A stretch of 64,000 bases of DNA, taken from Streptomyces sp. F63. GTDB lineage: Bacteria; Actinomycetota; Actinomycetes; Streptomycetales; Streptomycetaceae. Shown piece by piece: positions 8,800 to 16,863 of the stretch (its first letter is position 1; the number at the start of each line of letters is the position of its first letter). The notes under the pieces are model-generated. The model was not told where the DNA came from. It saw only the letters and a list, made by a program, of their open reading frames with translations, and did no database searches. The position numbers were made by a program, and so were the translations under genes. The DNA is taken from the NCBI RefSeq assembly GCF_018070345.1, contig NZ_JAGPXX010000006.1:1-64000 (forward strand). The letters are read 5' to 3'.

Positions 8800-9158
8800 A
8801 GGCGTGGGCAGACCACGAGTACTGCCTCTACGTCAATGGCGGCGAGGGCTCCGATCTCTGGAGTCTGCTCGCGGACTGGTCCGACAGTGAGGACGAGCGG
8901 GAGTGGGTGAAGCACGTCCCGCGCTTCACCCGTCTCATCGCCTGCTGGAGCCGGCTCGGGTTCATCAAGGTGTTCCGGTCCGACGAGTGGCCGGCGCACC
9001 ACACCGGCGAGGAGGTCACCGGGCAGGATCTGGAGGATCTGCTCGCCGATCCCCGGAGCTGGGCATACGCCGAGGAGCCGACCCGCTGGATCTGCGTGGC
9101 CTCCGGCGACCGGGGCATTCAGGAGCTGGAGGAAGGGATGTGCGAGCAGGAGCGGTGA
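8796..9158 (+). CDS. Small acidic protein in immunity cassette (copy A)
   Basis: A 120-residue, Trp- and Asp/Glu-rich cytoplasmic protein. It starts inside the stop of the immunity gene (GTGA overlap), so the two are co-translated. No family is recognised. Its fixed position behind the colicin-type immunity gene in both copies of the cassette suggests a second immunity factor or a partner. Copy B at 19259 differs at 14 of 120 residues with no insertions, so both frames appear to be maintained. Confidence 0.6.
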   Translation: MKAWADHEYCLYVNGGEGSDLWSLLADWSDSEDEREWVKHVPRFTRLIACWSRLGFIKVFRSDEWPAHHTGEEVTGQDLEDLLADPRSWAYAEEPTRWICVASGDRGIQELEEGMCEQER

Positions 9159-9279
9159 GCGTCGCATCCTGACACCGTGGGCGCCGGCCGGCGTCTGTCG
9201 GCCGGGGCCCGCGTAGGCCCGGCAACCTCAGCCGCCAGCCACCCGGACCGGCGGCCCCCGCAGCTCGGGAGCATGAAGA

Positions 9280-9498
9280 ATGATCAAGGTGGAAACACTG
9301 GGGCGGATCGCCTCGGGGGACGAACAGGGACGCTTTGTTTTCATCCAGGAGCTCCCGGACGACCCTCCGAGCTATCTCGTCCTGACTGCTGAGGACGCGG
9401 ATCTGAAAGTCGCCGGTGGTGACGAGTGGGTGGAGGATTTTGCCTCTTTGGAGGCCTTCTTCGAGGAAGGTCGTTGGGTGGTCGAGTGGCTGAGTTGA
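9280..9498 (+). CDS. Small hypothetical protein of the immunity cassette (copy A)
   Basis: A 72-residue acidic protein starting at ATG 9280. It begins MIKVETLGRIASGDEQG and ends with FFEEGRWVVEWLS. Similar short proteins occur next to toxin/immunity genes, but I cannot name the family. It follows the preceding gene after ~120 bases. The corresponding gene in copy B (19742) is cut off after 37 codons, so this is the only full copy in the window. Confidence 0.5.
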   Translation: MIKVETLGRIASGDEQGRFVFIQELPDDPPSYLVLTAEDADLKVAGGDEWVEDFASLEAFFEEGRWVVEWLS

Positions 9499-10071
9499 GT
9501 GGGGATCACCGCTGGCCAGGCGTGCGGCCCGGCCGCTGCCCTCGATGGTGTAGACGTGCTCTTGTCCAAGGTCTGCCAGTCGTTGGCCGAGTGGCTGTCG
9601 CGCCAAGTGGCAGCCGCCGTGGTCCGTCGGTGGCTGCACCCGGGGTGTTGTCCAGGGGGCGAAGGTGGTCGGCCCTACCAGGCTGCTGATAGTGCCGGGC
9701 ACACTGCGCGTGCTCAGTTCGTTCGTGACGCGCCTTCCTTTTGGCACGGTGGTGGGTGACGATCAGGGGGCACGGTGTAGGCCAGGCAGAGGAGCGCCAA
9801 GACGGGGAGCGTGACCAGGGCCGGTTTTGCCCAGGCGGGACCAGGTCGTAGCCCCGCATGACACTTGTCGTGCAGCAGACCCGATGTTCCGGCACAGCGG
9901 CGTGGGGCACCACCGCGAAGGCTGGGGGGCCTGTAGCTGGCGTCGCGCGCCCGCCAGGAATTACGGACAGCCGCTTACGGGCTTGGCGGGCATCGTCGTT
10001 GAGGTCGGCGGAGCCCGCCGCCTATGGGCGTGTAAATTTTCGAATTCTGGCCATACGGAGGTGCCGCAGTC
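9499..10071. other. Gene-poor spacer, probably decayed sequence
   Basis: About 570 bases between the immunity cassette and the next small gene. A short hydrophobic stretch can be read on the minus strand around 9740-9850, which could be a remnant of a membrane protein. No complete gene is supported. The last ~50 bases are AT-rich and carry the GGAGGTG ribosome site for the next gene. Confidence 0.4.
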
Positions 10072-10530
10072 GTGATTGAAGCGAAGAGCTATCTCATGGG
10101 TGAAGACGGAAAATTTCACCCGGTCGACCAGGTTTCCACATACGACGGAGATCGCGATTATGTGGAAGGTGCCATAGAGCTGACGATCAACCATGTCCCC
10201 ATTATCGACTGCGACATGTACGACTATGTCGATCAGTTGTGGGCCTATCTTGTCCGCTTGGTCGGCGAGGCGTCTACTTCCGGCCAAAGCGAGACCCTGT
10301 TCCCTGACCAGCCCATTCGGCTGACCCTGGAAAACGGGCGCAATGGGCGCATGTTGGTTACCTGCGACGCTGGAGACGGTCGACGCGTAGCATCCTGTTC
10401 CAGGAAGGAACTGAGTGCGGCCATCAAAGAAGAAGCCACCAGTTTCTTCCAGTGGATGTCCCAACTGATTCCGGAGAACTCCAGAGGCTACGCATACGCA
10501 CTCCGGGATGCCGCTGCCATCCAGGCTTGA
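10072..10530 (+). CDS. Hypothetical protein, possible immunity factor
   Basis: A 152-residue acidic cytoplasmic protein starting at GTG 10072 behind a strong GGAGGTG site. No signal peptide or membrane segment is seen. The base composition is visibly less GC-rich than its neighbours (many A/T-ending codons such as gat, aat, att), which suggests recent acquisition. It lies in a toxin/immunity neighbourhood between an orphan immunity cassette and an IS256 element, and its size and charge resemble immunity proteins. That role is inferred from context only; I do not recognise a family. Confidence 0.55.
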   Translation: MIEAKSYLMGEDGKFHPVDQVSTYDGDRDYVEGAIELTINHVPIIDCDMYDYVDQLWAYLVRLVGEASTSGQSETLFPDQPIRLTLENGRNGRMLVTCDAGDGRRVASCSRKELSAAIKEEATSFFQWMSQLIPENSRGYAYALRDAAAIQA

Positions 10531-10555
10531 CTGAACCGATCCGGGTTTGTTGGAG

Positions 10556-10576
10556 ACTCCGGACTGTCCCCGGAGT
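10556..10576 (+). terminator. Possible hairpin terminator
   Basis: A 7-bp stem, ACTCCGG pairing with CCGGAGT around a 7-base loop, lies 25 bases after the stop of the hypothetical gene. There is no T-run. It may end that transcript or form part of the IS256 left flank. Confidence 0.35.
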
Positions 10577-10589
10577 GGGAGCAATGCTC

Positions 10590-11857
10590 AGATCCTGTGG
10601 ATCGGGCCCGGGAGGACGTACCTTCCCGGGTGATTGATCGATAGGTCACCGAGCAAGACTGACGTTCGCGGCGTCGGTCGGGAAGGCACGTTCGTGCTCA
10701 CCGTAGTCAACGAAGACGGCGCCACGCGAGACGGGTCGTCGCTGCTGGACGACATCGTCCGGGAGGGCGCCCGCAGGATGCTGGCCGCCGCACTGGAAGC
10801 CGAGGTCAACGCATACATCGCCGAGTTGGCCGACCAGCGGGAACGCAGGCGGTTCTCCTCGGCGATCCTGCCGCCTTGGACCCGGAAGTCCCCGAAGATC
10901 AGCGAGGTACTGCCACTGCTCTACCTGCACGGATTGTCGTCTGGGGACTTCGTGCCTGCGCTGGAGCAGTTCCTCGGTAGTTCGGCCGGGCTTTCGCCGG
11001 CCACGGTCACGCGGCTGACGGCCCAGTGGCAGGCCGACCACGCAGCCTTCACGGACCGCGATCTGTCGGCCATGGACTACGTGTACGTGGGGGCCGACGG
11101 CATTCACCTGCGCATACGCCTGGAGGAGGCCAAGGCCGCCGTGCTGGTGGTGATGGGCGTGCGGGCGGATGGCACCAAGGAGCTGATCGCGCTGGCCGAC
11201 GGATATCGCGAGTCGACGGAGGCGTGGGCGGGCCTGCTACGCGACTGTGCCCGCCGGGGCATGCGCGCCCCGGTGCTGGCCGTCGGGGACGGCGCGCTCG
11301 GCTTCTGGAAGGCCCTGGCCGAGGTGTTCCCCGACACCCGCGAACAAAGATGCTGGGTTCACAAAACCGCAAATGTTCTCGATTCCCTGCCGAAGTCGGC
11401 CCAGCCCGCGGCCAAGCGCGCGATCCAGGACATCTACAACGCCGAGGCCAAGGACCGGGCCCGCAAAGCCGTCGCCGCGTTCACCCGGCAGTACAACGCG
11501 AAATACCCCAAGGCGGTCAAGAAGATCACGGACGACGAGGACGAGCTGCTGGCGTTCTTCGACTTCCCCGCCGAGCACTGGGTCCATCTGCGGACCACGA
11601 ATCCCATCGAGTCGACCTTCGCGACCGTGCGGCTGCGGACCAAGGTGACCAAGGGCGCCGGCAGCCGGGCCGCCGGGCTGGCCATGGTCTTCAAGCTGGT
11701 CGAGTCCGCCCAGGCCCGTTGGCGGGCCGTGAACGCACCCCACCTCGTCGCTCCGGTCCGTGCCGGGGCCCGCTTCGAACGCGGCCAACTCGTCGAACGC
11801 CCCGAGACCCTCGCGGCGTGAGCAGCCTCAGCCGATCCGCAGAAGCCGGGAGGATCT
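10590..11857 (+). mobile_element. IS256-family element, decayed
   Basis: The transposase gene is bounded by imperfect inverted ends: AGATCCTGTGGATCGG at 10590 on the left, and on the right a complement beginning AGATCCT and ending GCGGATCGG (11829-11857). The right end has ten extra bases in the middle, so the left end seems to have lost them. Both the end and the transposase are damaged, so the element is probably immobile. Boundaries are approximate. Confidence 0.5.
10694..11821 (+). CDS. IS256/Mutator-family transposase with internal deletion
   Basis: A 375-residue transposase counted from GTG 10694, where family members usually begin (LTVVNEDG). The core is recognisable: DGIHLRIRLEEAK, a GDGALGFWKAL acidic motif and RCWVHKTANVLD, with the C-terminal TTNPIESTFATVR containing the last catalytic Glu. 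Between the N-terminal YIAELADQR and RFSSAILPPW about 40 residues normally present are missing, in frame. These contain the conserved VRNGY...VPR region. The frame is otherwise open, so a protein can be made, but transposition activity is doubtful. Confidence 0.75.
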   Translation: MLTVVNEDGATRDGSSLLDDIVREGARRMLAAALEAEVNAYIAELADQRERRRFSSAILPPWTRKSPKISEVLPLLYLHGLSSGDFVPALEQFLGSSAGLSPATVTRLTAQWQADHAAFTDRDLSAMDYVYVGADGIHLRIRLEEAKAAVLVVMGVRADGTKELIALADGYRESTEAWAGLLRDCARRGMRAPVLAVGDGALGFWKALAEVFPDTREQRCWVHKTANVLDSLPKSAQPAAKRAIQDIYNAEAKDRARKAVAAFTRQYNAKYPKAVKKITDDEDELLAFFDFPAEHWVHLRTTNPIESTFATVRLRTKVTKGAGSRAAGLAMVFKLVESAQARWRAVNAPHLVAPVRAGARFERGQLVERPETLAA

Positions 11858-12501
11858 CAGGCACTCGTGCGCCGTACGTGCAGGTGGCCATCGCGAGGGA
11901 AGGAGGGCGGCGCCGCGGGCAGGACGCTGTCAAAGTCGTACCGGCTCTTCTGCGCAACCCGGCACGATGCCAGGTTGTCCACCTGGTGCAGGAGTTCGAG
12001 ACGCTCCAGCCCGTCGCCCTCGAAGGTGTCGAAGGCCCAGCTGGTGAGTGCTTCCAGAGCGCGGGGGGCCACTCCCCGCCCGCGAGCGTGCGCCGCGGTC
12101 CAGTAGCCCACCTCGGCCGCCGGTTTGCCGGAGATGACTTCCTTGAGGACCACGTTGCCCACCAACTGTTCGCGAACTGAACCGGGTTGTGCCTCAAGGA
12201 CGGCGAAGCCGAACCGACCCCCCGCTGCCCAGCCCCGCTGCTGGGCCTGCACCCACCGTGCCCCGTCAGCATCGTTGTCCACGACAGAGCTCGCCCACTG
12301 GCGCAATGCGGGATCCCGGCTCACCTCGACCAATGCGGGAACGTCCTCCATGCGCCAGGGGCGAAGAACGAGAGTGGGAGAGGCCGGCGTCGCGGCCACC
12401 TGAAGTACGACGGGGGCATTCACCAACCGATCATATGCGGCGGCCTTTTCACCCGACGCCAGCCGCGTCCGGCCTATGCCGCCTTGCGACCACCCCGTCA
12501 T
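11857..12501 (-). CDS. GNAT-family N-acetyltransferase
   Basis: A 214-residue protein with a GNAT fold. It has an N-terminal LRPWRMEDVPAL, a central FAVLE..VGNVVL strand, EVGYW and the acetyl-CoA-binding ARGRGVAPRAL loop at ~140-150, then an RLELLHQVDNLASCRVAQK segment typical of the RimJ/RimL-like group. ATG 12501 overlaps the MerR stop (ATGA), so the pair is co-translated. The C-terminal end runs to the edge of the IS256 element. Acceptor unknown; protein N-terminal or small-molecule acetylation are both possible. Confidence 0.8.
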   Translation of the reverse strand: MTGWSQGGIGRTRLASGEKAAAYDRLVNAPVVLQVAATPASPTLVLRPWRMEDVPALVEVSRDPALRQWASSVVDNDADGARWVQAQQRGWAAGGRFGFAVLEAQPGSVREQLVGNVVLKEVISGKPAAEVGYWTAAHARGRGVAPRALEALTSWAFDTFEGDGLERLELLHQVDNLASCRVAQKSRYDFDSVLPAAPPSFPRDGHLHVRRTSA

Positions 12502-13436
12502 TGCTGTGTCCGGACGTGCAGAGCCTGGACGGACCAGTCGAACACCGGCGCCAGACTCTCCGGGGCCGGCCAGCCGTTGACCACTGCGAGCAGCTGGAGG
12601 TATCGCTCCCTGCGGGGGTCGTTCACGCTCTCCAGCCGAGTCGCCAGCCGGCGGCGAAGCTCGACGTCGTCGGGGCGGCCGAGGAGGTGCGCGTAGTGCG
12701 CCGTGAACGCCGCGACGATCGGATCGGCCTGGGGCGAGGCCGGGTCGATGCCGGCGGTCAGGGCCGGGCCGGCCTGGTCACGGACGACTGCGGCGATGTC
12801 GCGGCGCGGGCCCATCGTGTCGCTTCGGGCTTGCTCGGCTGCCTGGTCCTCGGCCATCCGCCGCACGGCGGCGCGGAAATCCGGGTCCAGGGACATTTCG
12901 GCCAACTCTACCCATGCCTGGACCTGCTCCGCTTCCGGGTTGTCGGGCAACTCGGGGGTCATCGAGCGCATGACCCCCGCGAATGCGGGGGCGGCGTCAA
13001 GACCACCGAAAACGATGTCGAGGAAATCACCGATCAGACGTCGGCGTTCGTCCTCGGAGAGCTGGGCCAACCGGTGCATGAGTTCCGTCTCCTCAGGTGT
13101 GGACCCGCGCTCGGCCACCGCCGTCAGCACCGCGCGCCGCAAACGCAGGACGCGGATCTGCACTGCCAGTGCTTCGGCGTGCGCCGCGGCGACCTCGGGA
13201 AGCGAGAGCTCGCGGTCCACGACCTTGCGGATCGTGGGAAGGTCCAGTCCCAGCTCGCGCAGGGTCCGCACGAGGTCGAGGCGTGCGACGGCGTCGATGT
13301 TGTAGAGGCGGTAGCCGGCCGGGCTGCGGTCCGTCGGCGCCACGATTCCGCGATCGGAGTAGAACCGAATGGTCTTGACCGTGAGACCGGTCCGCCGAGC
13401 GAGCTCGCCGATCGAGTAGAGCGTGTCGCCGTCCAT
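12498..13436 (-). CDS. MerR-family transcriptional regulator
   Basis: A 312-residue regulator. Residues 1-70 are the MerR winged helix (YSIGELARRTGLTVKTIRFY, then GYRLY), followed by a dimerisation helix at ~75-120. The long C-terminal part (~120-312) resembles the helical ligand or TipAS-like region of larger MerR proteins and lacks metal-binding cysteines. It is translationally coupled to the downstream acetyltransferase and probably autoregulates both genes. Confidence 0.85.
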   Translation of the reverse strand: MDGDTLYSIGELARRTGLTVKTIRFYSDRGIVAPTDRSPAGYRLYNIDAVARLDLVRTLRELGLDLPTIRKVVDRELSLPEVAAAHAEALAVQIRVLRLRRAVLTAVAERGSTPEETELMHRLAQLSEDERRRLIGDFLDIVFGGLDAAPAFAGVMRSMTPELPDNPEAEQVQAWVELAEMSLDPDFRAAVRRMAEDQAAEQARSDTMGPRRDIAAVVRDQAGPALTAGIDPASPQADPIVAAFTAHYAHLLGRPDDVELRRRLATRLESVNDPRRERYLQLLAVVNGWPAPESLAPVFDWSVQALHVRTQQ

Positions 13437-13529
13437 GCCCCCACCTTTGCGTCTCCCCCTACTGGAGACTCAAGCCCCTATGCCTGCCAGCAGCCAACCA
13501 CTCCTCATCCACAAGTCTTGACAATTCCT

Positions 13530-13820
13530 CAGCTTGCCGAGCACTTGGACGCCGCCGGCATCGCGGCGAGCATCGGATCCGTCGGTGACGCGTACGACAA
13601 CGCCCTCATGGAGTCCACGATCGGCCTGTTCAAAACCGAGTTGATCAAGCCCCAGCGTCCCTGGAAGACGCTCTCCCAGGTCGAGCTGGCCACCGCTGAG
13701 TGGGTCGACTGGTACAACCACCGAAGACTCCACGGTGAAACAGGCCACATCCCGCCCGTCGAATACGAAGCCAACCACTACACCGAACTCACGAAACCCC
13801 AGGTCATCACCACAATCTGA
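13530..13820 (+). pseudogene. IS3-family OrfB fragment (C-terminal third)
   Basis: The frame encodes a typical IS3 OrfB end: ASIGSVGDAYDNALMES with the last catalytic Glu, then KTELI, the WVDWYNHRRLHG motif and PPVEYE. The upstream two thirds, including both Asp residues, and the whole of orfA are absent. It differs from the IS3 element at 6842, so it is a relic of another insertion. Confidence 0.8.
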
Positions 13821-13888
13821 GACCTCTACCGAACCCGGAGCGGTTCAGGGGGCGCGGGCCAGGGAAGCCGGGCGCCGGCTGGTCAGGC

Positions 13889-14200
13889 ATGGAACCGACA
13901 CGGCGCAGCGCTGACCGCGCGGCGATTGAGTACCCGGGGGCCTGGCTCGCCGGGGTCGTCACCAACCTCTGCCTCAACCGGCTCACCTCGGCCCGTGCGC
14001 AGCGCGAGGAGTACGTGGGGCCGTGGCTGCCGGAACCGGTGTTCACGCAGGATGGATCGCTCGGTCCCATGGGTCCGCCGAGCAGCGCGACGTCGTGTCG
14101 TCGGCGCTGTTGGTGCTGCTGGTGCGGCTCACACCGACGGAACGTGCGGTCTGCGTTCTGCGCGCCTTGGGCGAGGTGTTGGAGTTCGTCTCCGTCGAGG
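13889..14200 (+). pseudogene. ECF sigma factor (SigJ/ECF41-like) fragment, frameshifted
   Basis: One frame gives AWLAGVVTNLCLNRLTSARAQ and VGPWLPEPVF, the signature between sigma regions 2 and 4 of ECF41/SigJ sigma factors. Around 14065-14080 the reading frame changes, and the next frame continues with LTPTERAVCVLRALGE, the start of region 4. The N-terminal region 2 and the long C-terminal domain are missing. It is a relic and cannot act as a sigma factor. Confidence 0.65.
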
Positions 14201-14276
14201 CGCGAAGACATGACGCGTATGATCGTCTGTCATGTGACGTGAGCTGTTGAAACCACGGGGCGGGGGAGCTGGTGGC

Positions 14277-14708
14277 ATGGGCATACGCGACACAGGGGCG
14301 GGGCCGGTTGGCGGTGCCGACCTGCGGGCGTCAAGCGAGGACCTCACCAAACTCGCTGACGACCTCGACGATATGCAGGACCACCTGGACAGACAGGTCC
14401 GGCGTATGGACTCGATCGTCGACCGCATCGAGAAGGGCTGGCGCGGGCCGGCCGGGACCGCGTACCGCGGCTTTCACCGGGCGGCCGCCGAGGACGCCGT
14501 ACGCATCAGGGATGTCCTGCGCCACCTGGAGCGGGCCGTGCGCCTGAGCCGTGACGGTTTCACGCAGGATGAGCTGGACGTGCTCCAGCAGATGCGCAGC
14601 GTGCGGGTGGACATCGACAGCGAGGTCGACAGGCTGTCCACCGCGCACCCGGACGCGCGGGGCGGCGAGGCTACCGGGCGTCAGCGCAGCAGTCTCGACT
14701 CGTTCTGA
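14277..14708 (+). CDS. WXG100-like secretion-associated protein
   Basis: A 143-residue helical protein. ATG 14277 follows a GGGGGAG site. Two long amphipathic helices flank a W-x-G turn (GWRGPAGTAY at ~57-66), the signature of WXG100/ESX-type substrates, and a third helix follows. It is the first gene of a row of two WXG-like proteins and a toxin. Family knowledge suggests the pair is exported by, or targets the toxin to, a type VII-like system, but no secretion ATPase gene lies in the window. Confidence 0.7.
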   Translation: MGIRDTGAGPVGGADLRASSEDLTKLADDLDDMQDHLDRQVRRMDSIVDRIEKGWRGPAGTAYRGFHRAAAEDAVRIRDVLRHLERAVRLSRDGFTQDELDVLQQMRSVRVDIDSEVDRLSTAHPDARGGEATGRQRSSLDSF

Positions 14709-14766
14709 CGCCCGCCGCCGGAGCCACCCTCCACGAGCACAGTTCCGATCATGAAACGGGGGAATC

Positions 14767-15081
14767 ATGACGACCGGGCCGTCCGGTGACGACCACATAA
14801 CCGTGTACGTTGCCAGTCTCCGCGAACTCGCCGGCGAACTGGAGGACATCCTCGAGAAGCTCAACAACAAGCTTGACGACATCTACGACCGTGTCATCCC
14901 GGTCGTGCTGTCGTGGGAGGGGGAGGCCCGCGAAGTCTTCGTCGACAAACTCGACGAGTGGGACCGCTCGGCGCAGGACCTACAGGCGGCGCAGAAGTGG
15001 TTACACGCCTGCGCGACCACCAGCCACGTCAATTACACGGCCGCGCACCAGGCGGTGCTGCGGGGCTGGGGCGCGCGCTGA
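14767..15081 (+). CDS. WXG100 family protein
   Basis: A 104-residue protein behind a GGGGGAATC site. A helix (SLRELAGELEDILEKL) leads to a W-x-G turn (SWEGEAREVF at ~49-58) and a second helix, the standard hairpin of WXG100 proteins. The stop overlaps the start of the toxin gene by one base, so it is co-translated with the toxin and may act as its export partner or chaperone. Confidence 0.75.
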   Translation: MTTGPSGDDHITVYVASLRELAGELEDILEKLNNKLDDIYDRVIPVVLSWEGEAREVFVDKLDEWDRSAQDLQAAQKWLHACATTSHVNYTAAHQAVLRGWGAR

Positions 15082-16808
15082 TGGCCGGTCCGCAGCCGGG
15101 CACACCGGGGCCCGGAGGGCAGGCCGGCACCATCGACGTCAAGCCGTCCGACCTCTACCGGGTGTCGGGGGGTGTCGCCGCCCAGCAGACGCCGATGGAC
15201 AAGGGCGCCAAGACCCTTCTGGGCGAGCTGAACAAGTACCCGGACGCCGGCGGTTACGGAACCGCTCCGCAGGCGTTCGCCACCTCGTATGTCAAAGTGG
15301 GCAACCGCTTCCTCGAGGTGTGGGCCAAGAGTGTCGTGAGCATCGGCGGCGCGGCGGTCGGGTTCACCACGACGGCCAACAACTATGCGAAGGCGGAGGC
15401 GGCCAATGACCCCTCGGGGCGGACGAGGGCGGTCACCCAGCCAGTGCCGCGGGTCATCGACAGGGCTCCGTCCTATGGTTCCGTACCCAACCTCAAGTGG
15501 GGTGATGACGACGGCGGTGACGACTTCATCCGCAGCCTGCTGGAGTGGGTGCCGGAGCCGGTCCGCGAGGTTCTGCGCCCCGTCGTGAAACACGCCTTCC
15601 GCATGGGGAAGGTGGCGGAGGTCTACCCCTATCCGCAGCAGCACTACCTCAACTCGCTGTCCAAGGCGTGGATGGCGATGACCTCGACGCTCTCGATGGC
15701 CGAGAGCGCGCTGACCGGAAACCTCAGCAGCATCACGCAGCAGAGCAACAGCGAATGGCACGACGCCATGCGGCAGTTCTGCAGCGCGCTCTGGGGGACG
15801 ACCGCGTGGGGCACGAGCCGGGAAGGTTATGAGTGGAGGCACGACTCGGCCTCGTCGCAGACCGCCTCGCACCCCGTGATGACGGTGCTGTTCGACACCG
15901 CCCAGAAGGTCGGTGACCTGCTGTATGACTTCGCCGAAGCCGCCGTCTACCTCAATCGGGAGGTGTGGGACGTCTACGTCGACGCGATCCGGGAGGCGAT
16001 CCCCAAGGTGGAGGTGAATCTGAAGGACGGCGTCGGGATGGACGATGTCAGGGGCCTCATCAAGGGCGTGGTGAAGGGGGTCGCCAAGGGGGCGGGCCAG
16101 CTCGGCGCGGGCATCGTCCTCAACATCGACACCGGCCGGCTGAACGCGATCGTCACGGAGTACAACCGGCGGGTCAATGCGCTGGTGCCTCGGCTCGACG
16201 CGTTGACGGGACCGTTGGACGAGGCCTACCGCAGCGCGCCCACCTTCCACGCGGAGGAGGCGCGTGCGCAGGCGTTCGGCGCCCGGGCACTGAACGAGTT
16301 CAAGCCCGAGCACATGTACACGGTCCCGGGGGAGGATCCCAGGAACCACTTCTACCCACTGGACCTGGCAGGTCAGGAGGGCATCCACGGAAGCCACGGC
16401 GTCGACAAGCACATCGGGCTCACCGATGACCAGCTGACGCAGCGCCTCCGGGACCAGGGGAACGCCCCGTCCGCTTCCACGTACAAGGATCTGTCGTCCG
16501 CGCAGCGTCTGACGCAGGCGGCACTCGACGACATCGACAACGCCCAGCGCGTCGAGGACTGGATCAAGAGGGTGGAGAGACGGATGGCCAACAACCCGAA
16601 CTGGAACCCGGACAACTCGAAGATCGACCCGGCTCTCAAGCTCACCGTGAACGAGGTGACGGGACGCACCGTGGAACGCGGTGACTACACGTCGCACGGT
16701 ATGAACGCCCCGGCGAGCGAGGTGCATTCCATGCAGGTCGCGCTGAGGTACAAGAAGGGCCTCGACCCGCCTTTCGTCGTCATCACGTCGTACCCTGTCA
16801 GTCCTTAG
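15081..16808 (+). CDS. Polymorphic toxin with C-terminal RNase A-like (CdiA-CT type) domain
   Basis: A 575-residue protein with no signal peptide. Residues ~15-115 form a WXG/ESX-like helical region. The middle (~140-400) is a helical stalk with a Gly/Val-rich amphipathic stretch at ~322-350. Residues ~436-575 match the bacterial RNase A-like toxin domain: a GVDKHIG His segment at 440-446 (likely catalytic His444), a central ...W helix, and a C-terminal VVITSYP strand. The domain cleaves RNA in related contact-dependent toxins. A candidate immunity gene follows directly. The locus appears intact, unlike its surroundings. Confidence 0.75.
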   Translation: MAGPQPGTPGPGGQAGTIDVKPSDLYRVSGGVAAQQTPMDKGAKTLLGELNKYPDAGGYGTAPQAFATSYVKVGNRFLEVWAKSVVSIGGAAVGFTTTANNYAKAEAANDPSGRTRAVTQPVPRVIDRAPSYGSVPNLKWGDDDGGDDFIRSLLEWVPEPVREVLRPVVKHAFRMGKVAEVYPYPQQHYLNSLSKAWMAMTSTLSMAESALTGNLSSITQQSNSEWHDAMRQFCSALWGTTAWGTSREGYEWRHDSASSQTASHPVMTVLFDTAQKVGDLLYDFAEAAVYLNREVWDVYVDAIREAIPKVEVNLKDGVGMDDVRGLIKGVVKGVAKGAGQLGAGIVLNIDTGRLNAIVTEYNRRVNALVPRLDALTGPLDEAYRSAPTFHAEEARAQAFGARALNEFKPEHMYTVPGEDPRNHFYPLDLAGQEGIHGSHGVDKHIGLTDDQLTQRLRDQGNAPSASTYKDLSSAQRLTQAALDDIDNAQRVEDWIKRVERRMANNPNWNPDNSKIDPALKLTVNEVTGRTVERGDYTSHGMNAPASEVHSMQVALRYKKGLDPPFVVITSYPVSP

Positions 16809-16863
16809 CAGTCCGTAGTTTTGTTCGCGTTTCGTGTCTGTTGGCAACAAGGACGGTGACCAC

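Larger units (their letters stand above)
8494..9391 (+). repeat. ~0.9 kb diverged direct repeat, copy A (immunity cassette)
   Basis: This segment matches 18957-19853 in the same orientation, about 10.46 kb away. It starts within the last codons of the toxin, covers two full immunity-cassette genes and ends 37 codons into the third. Lengths differ by one base, in the spacer before the third gene. Confidence 0.85.

Noticed and set aside
12189..13820. Plus-strand frame of 543 codons across the MerR and GNAT genes
   Set aside because: Only its last ~95 codons are protein-like (IS3 fragment). The rest is the antisense of the MerR/GNAT pair.
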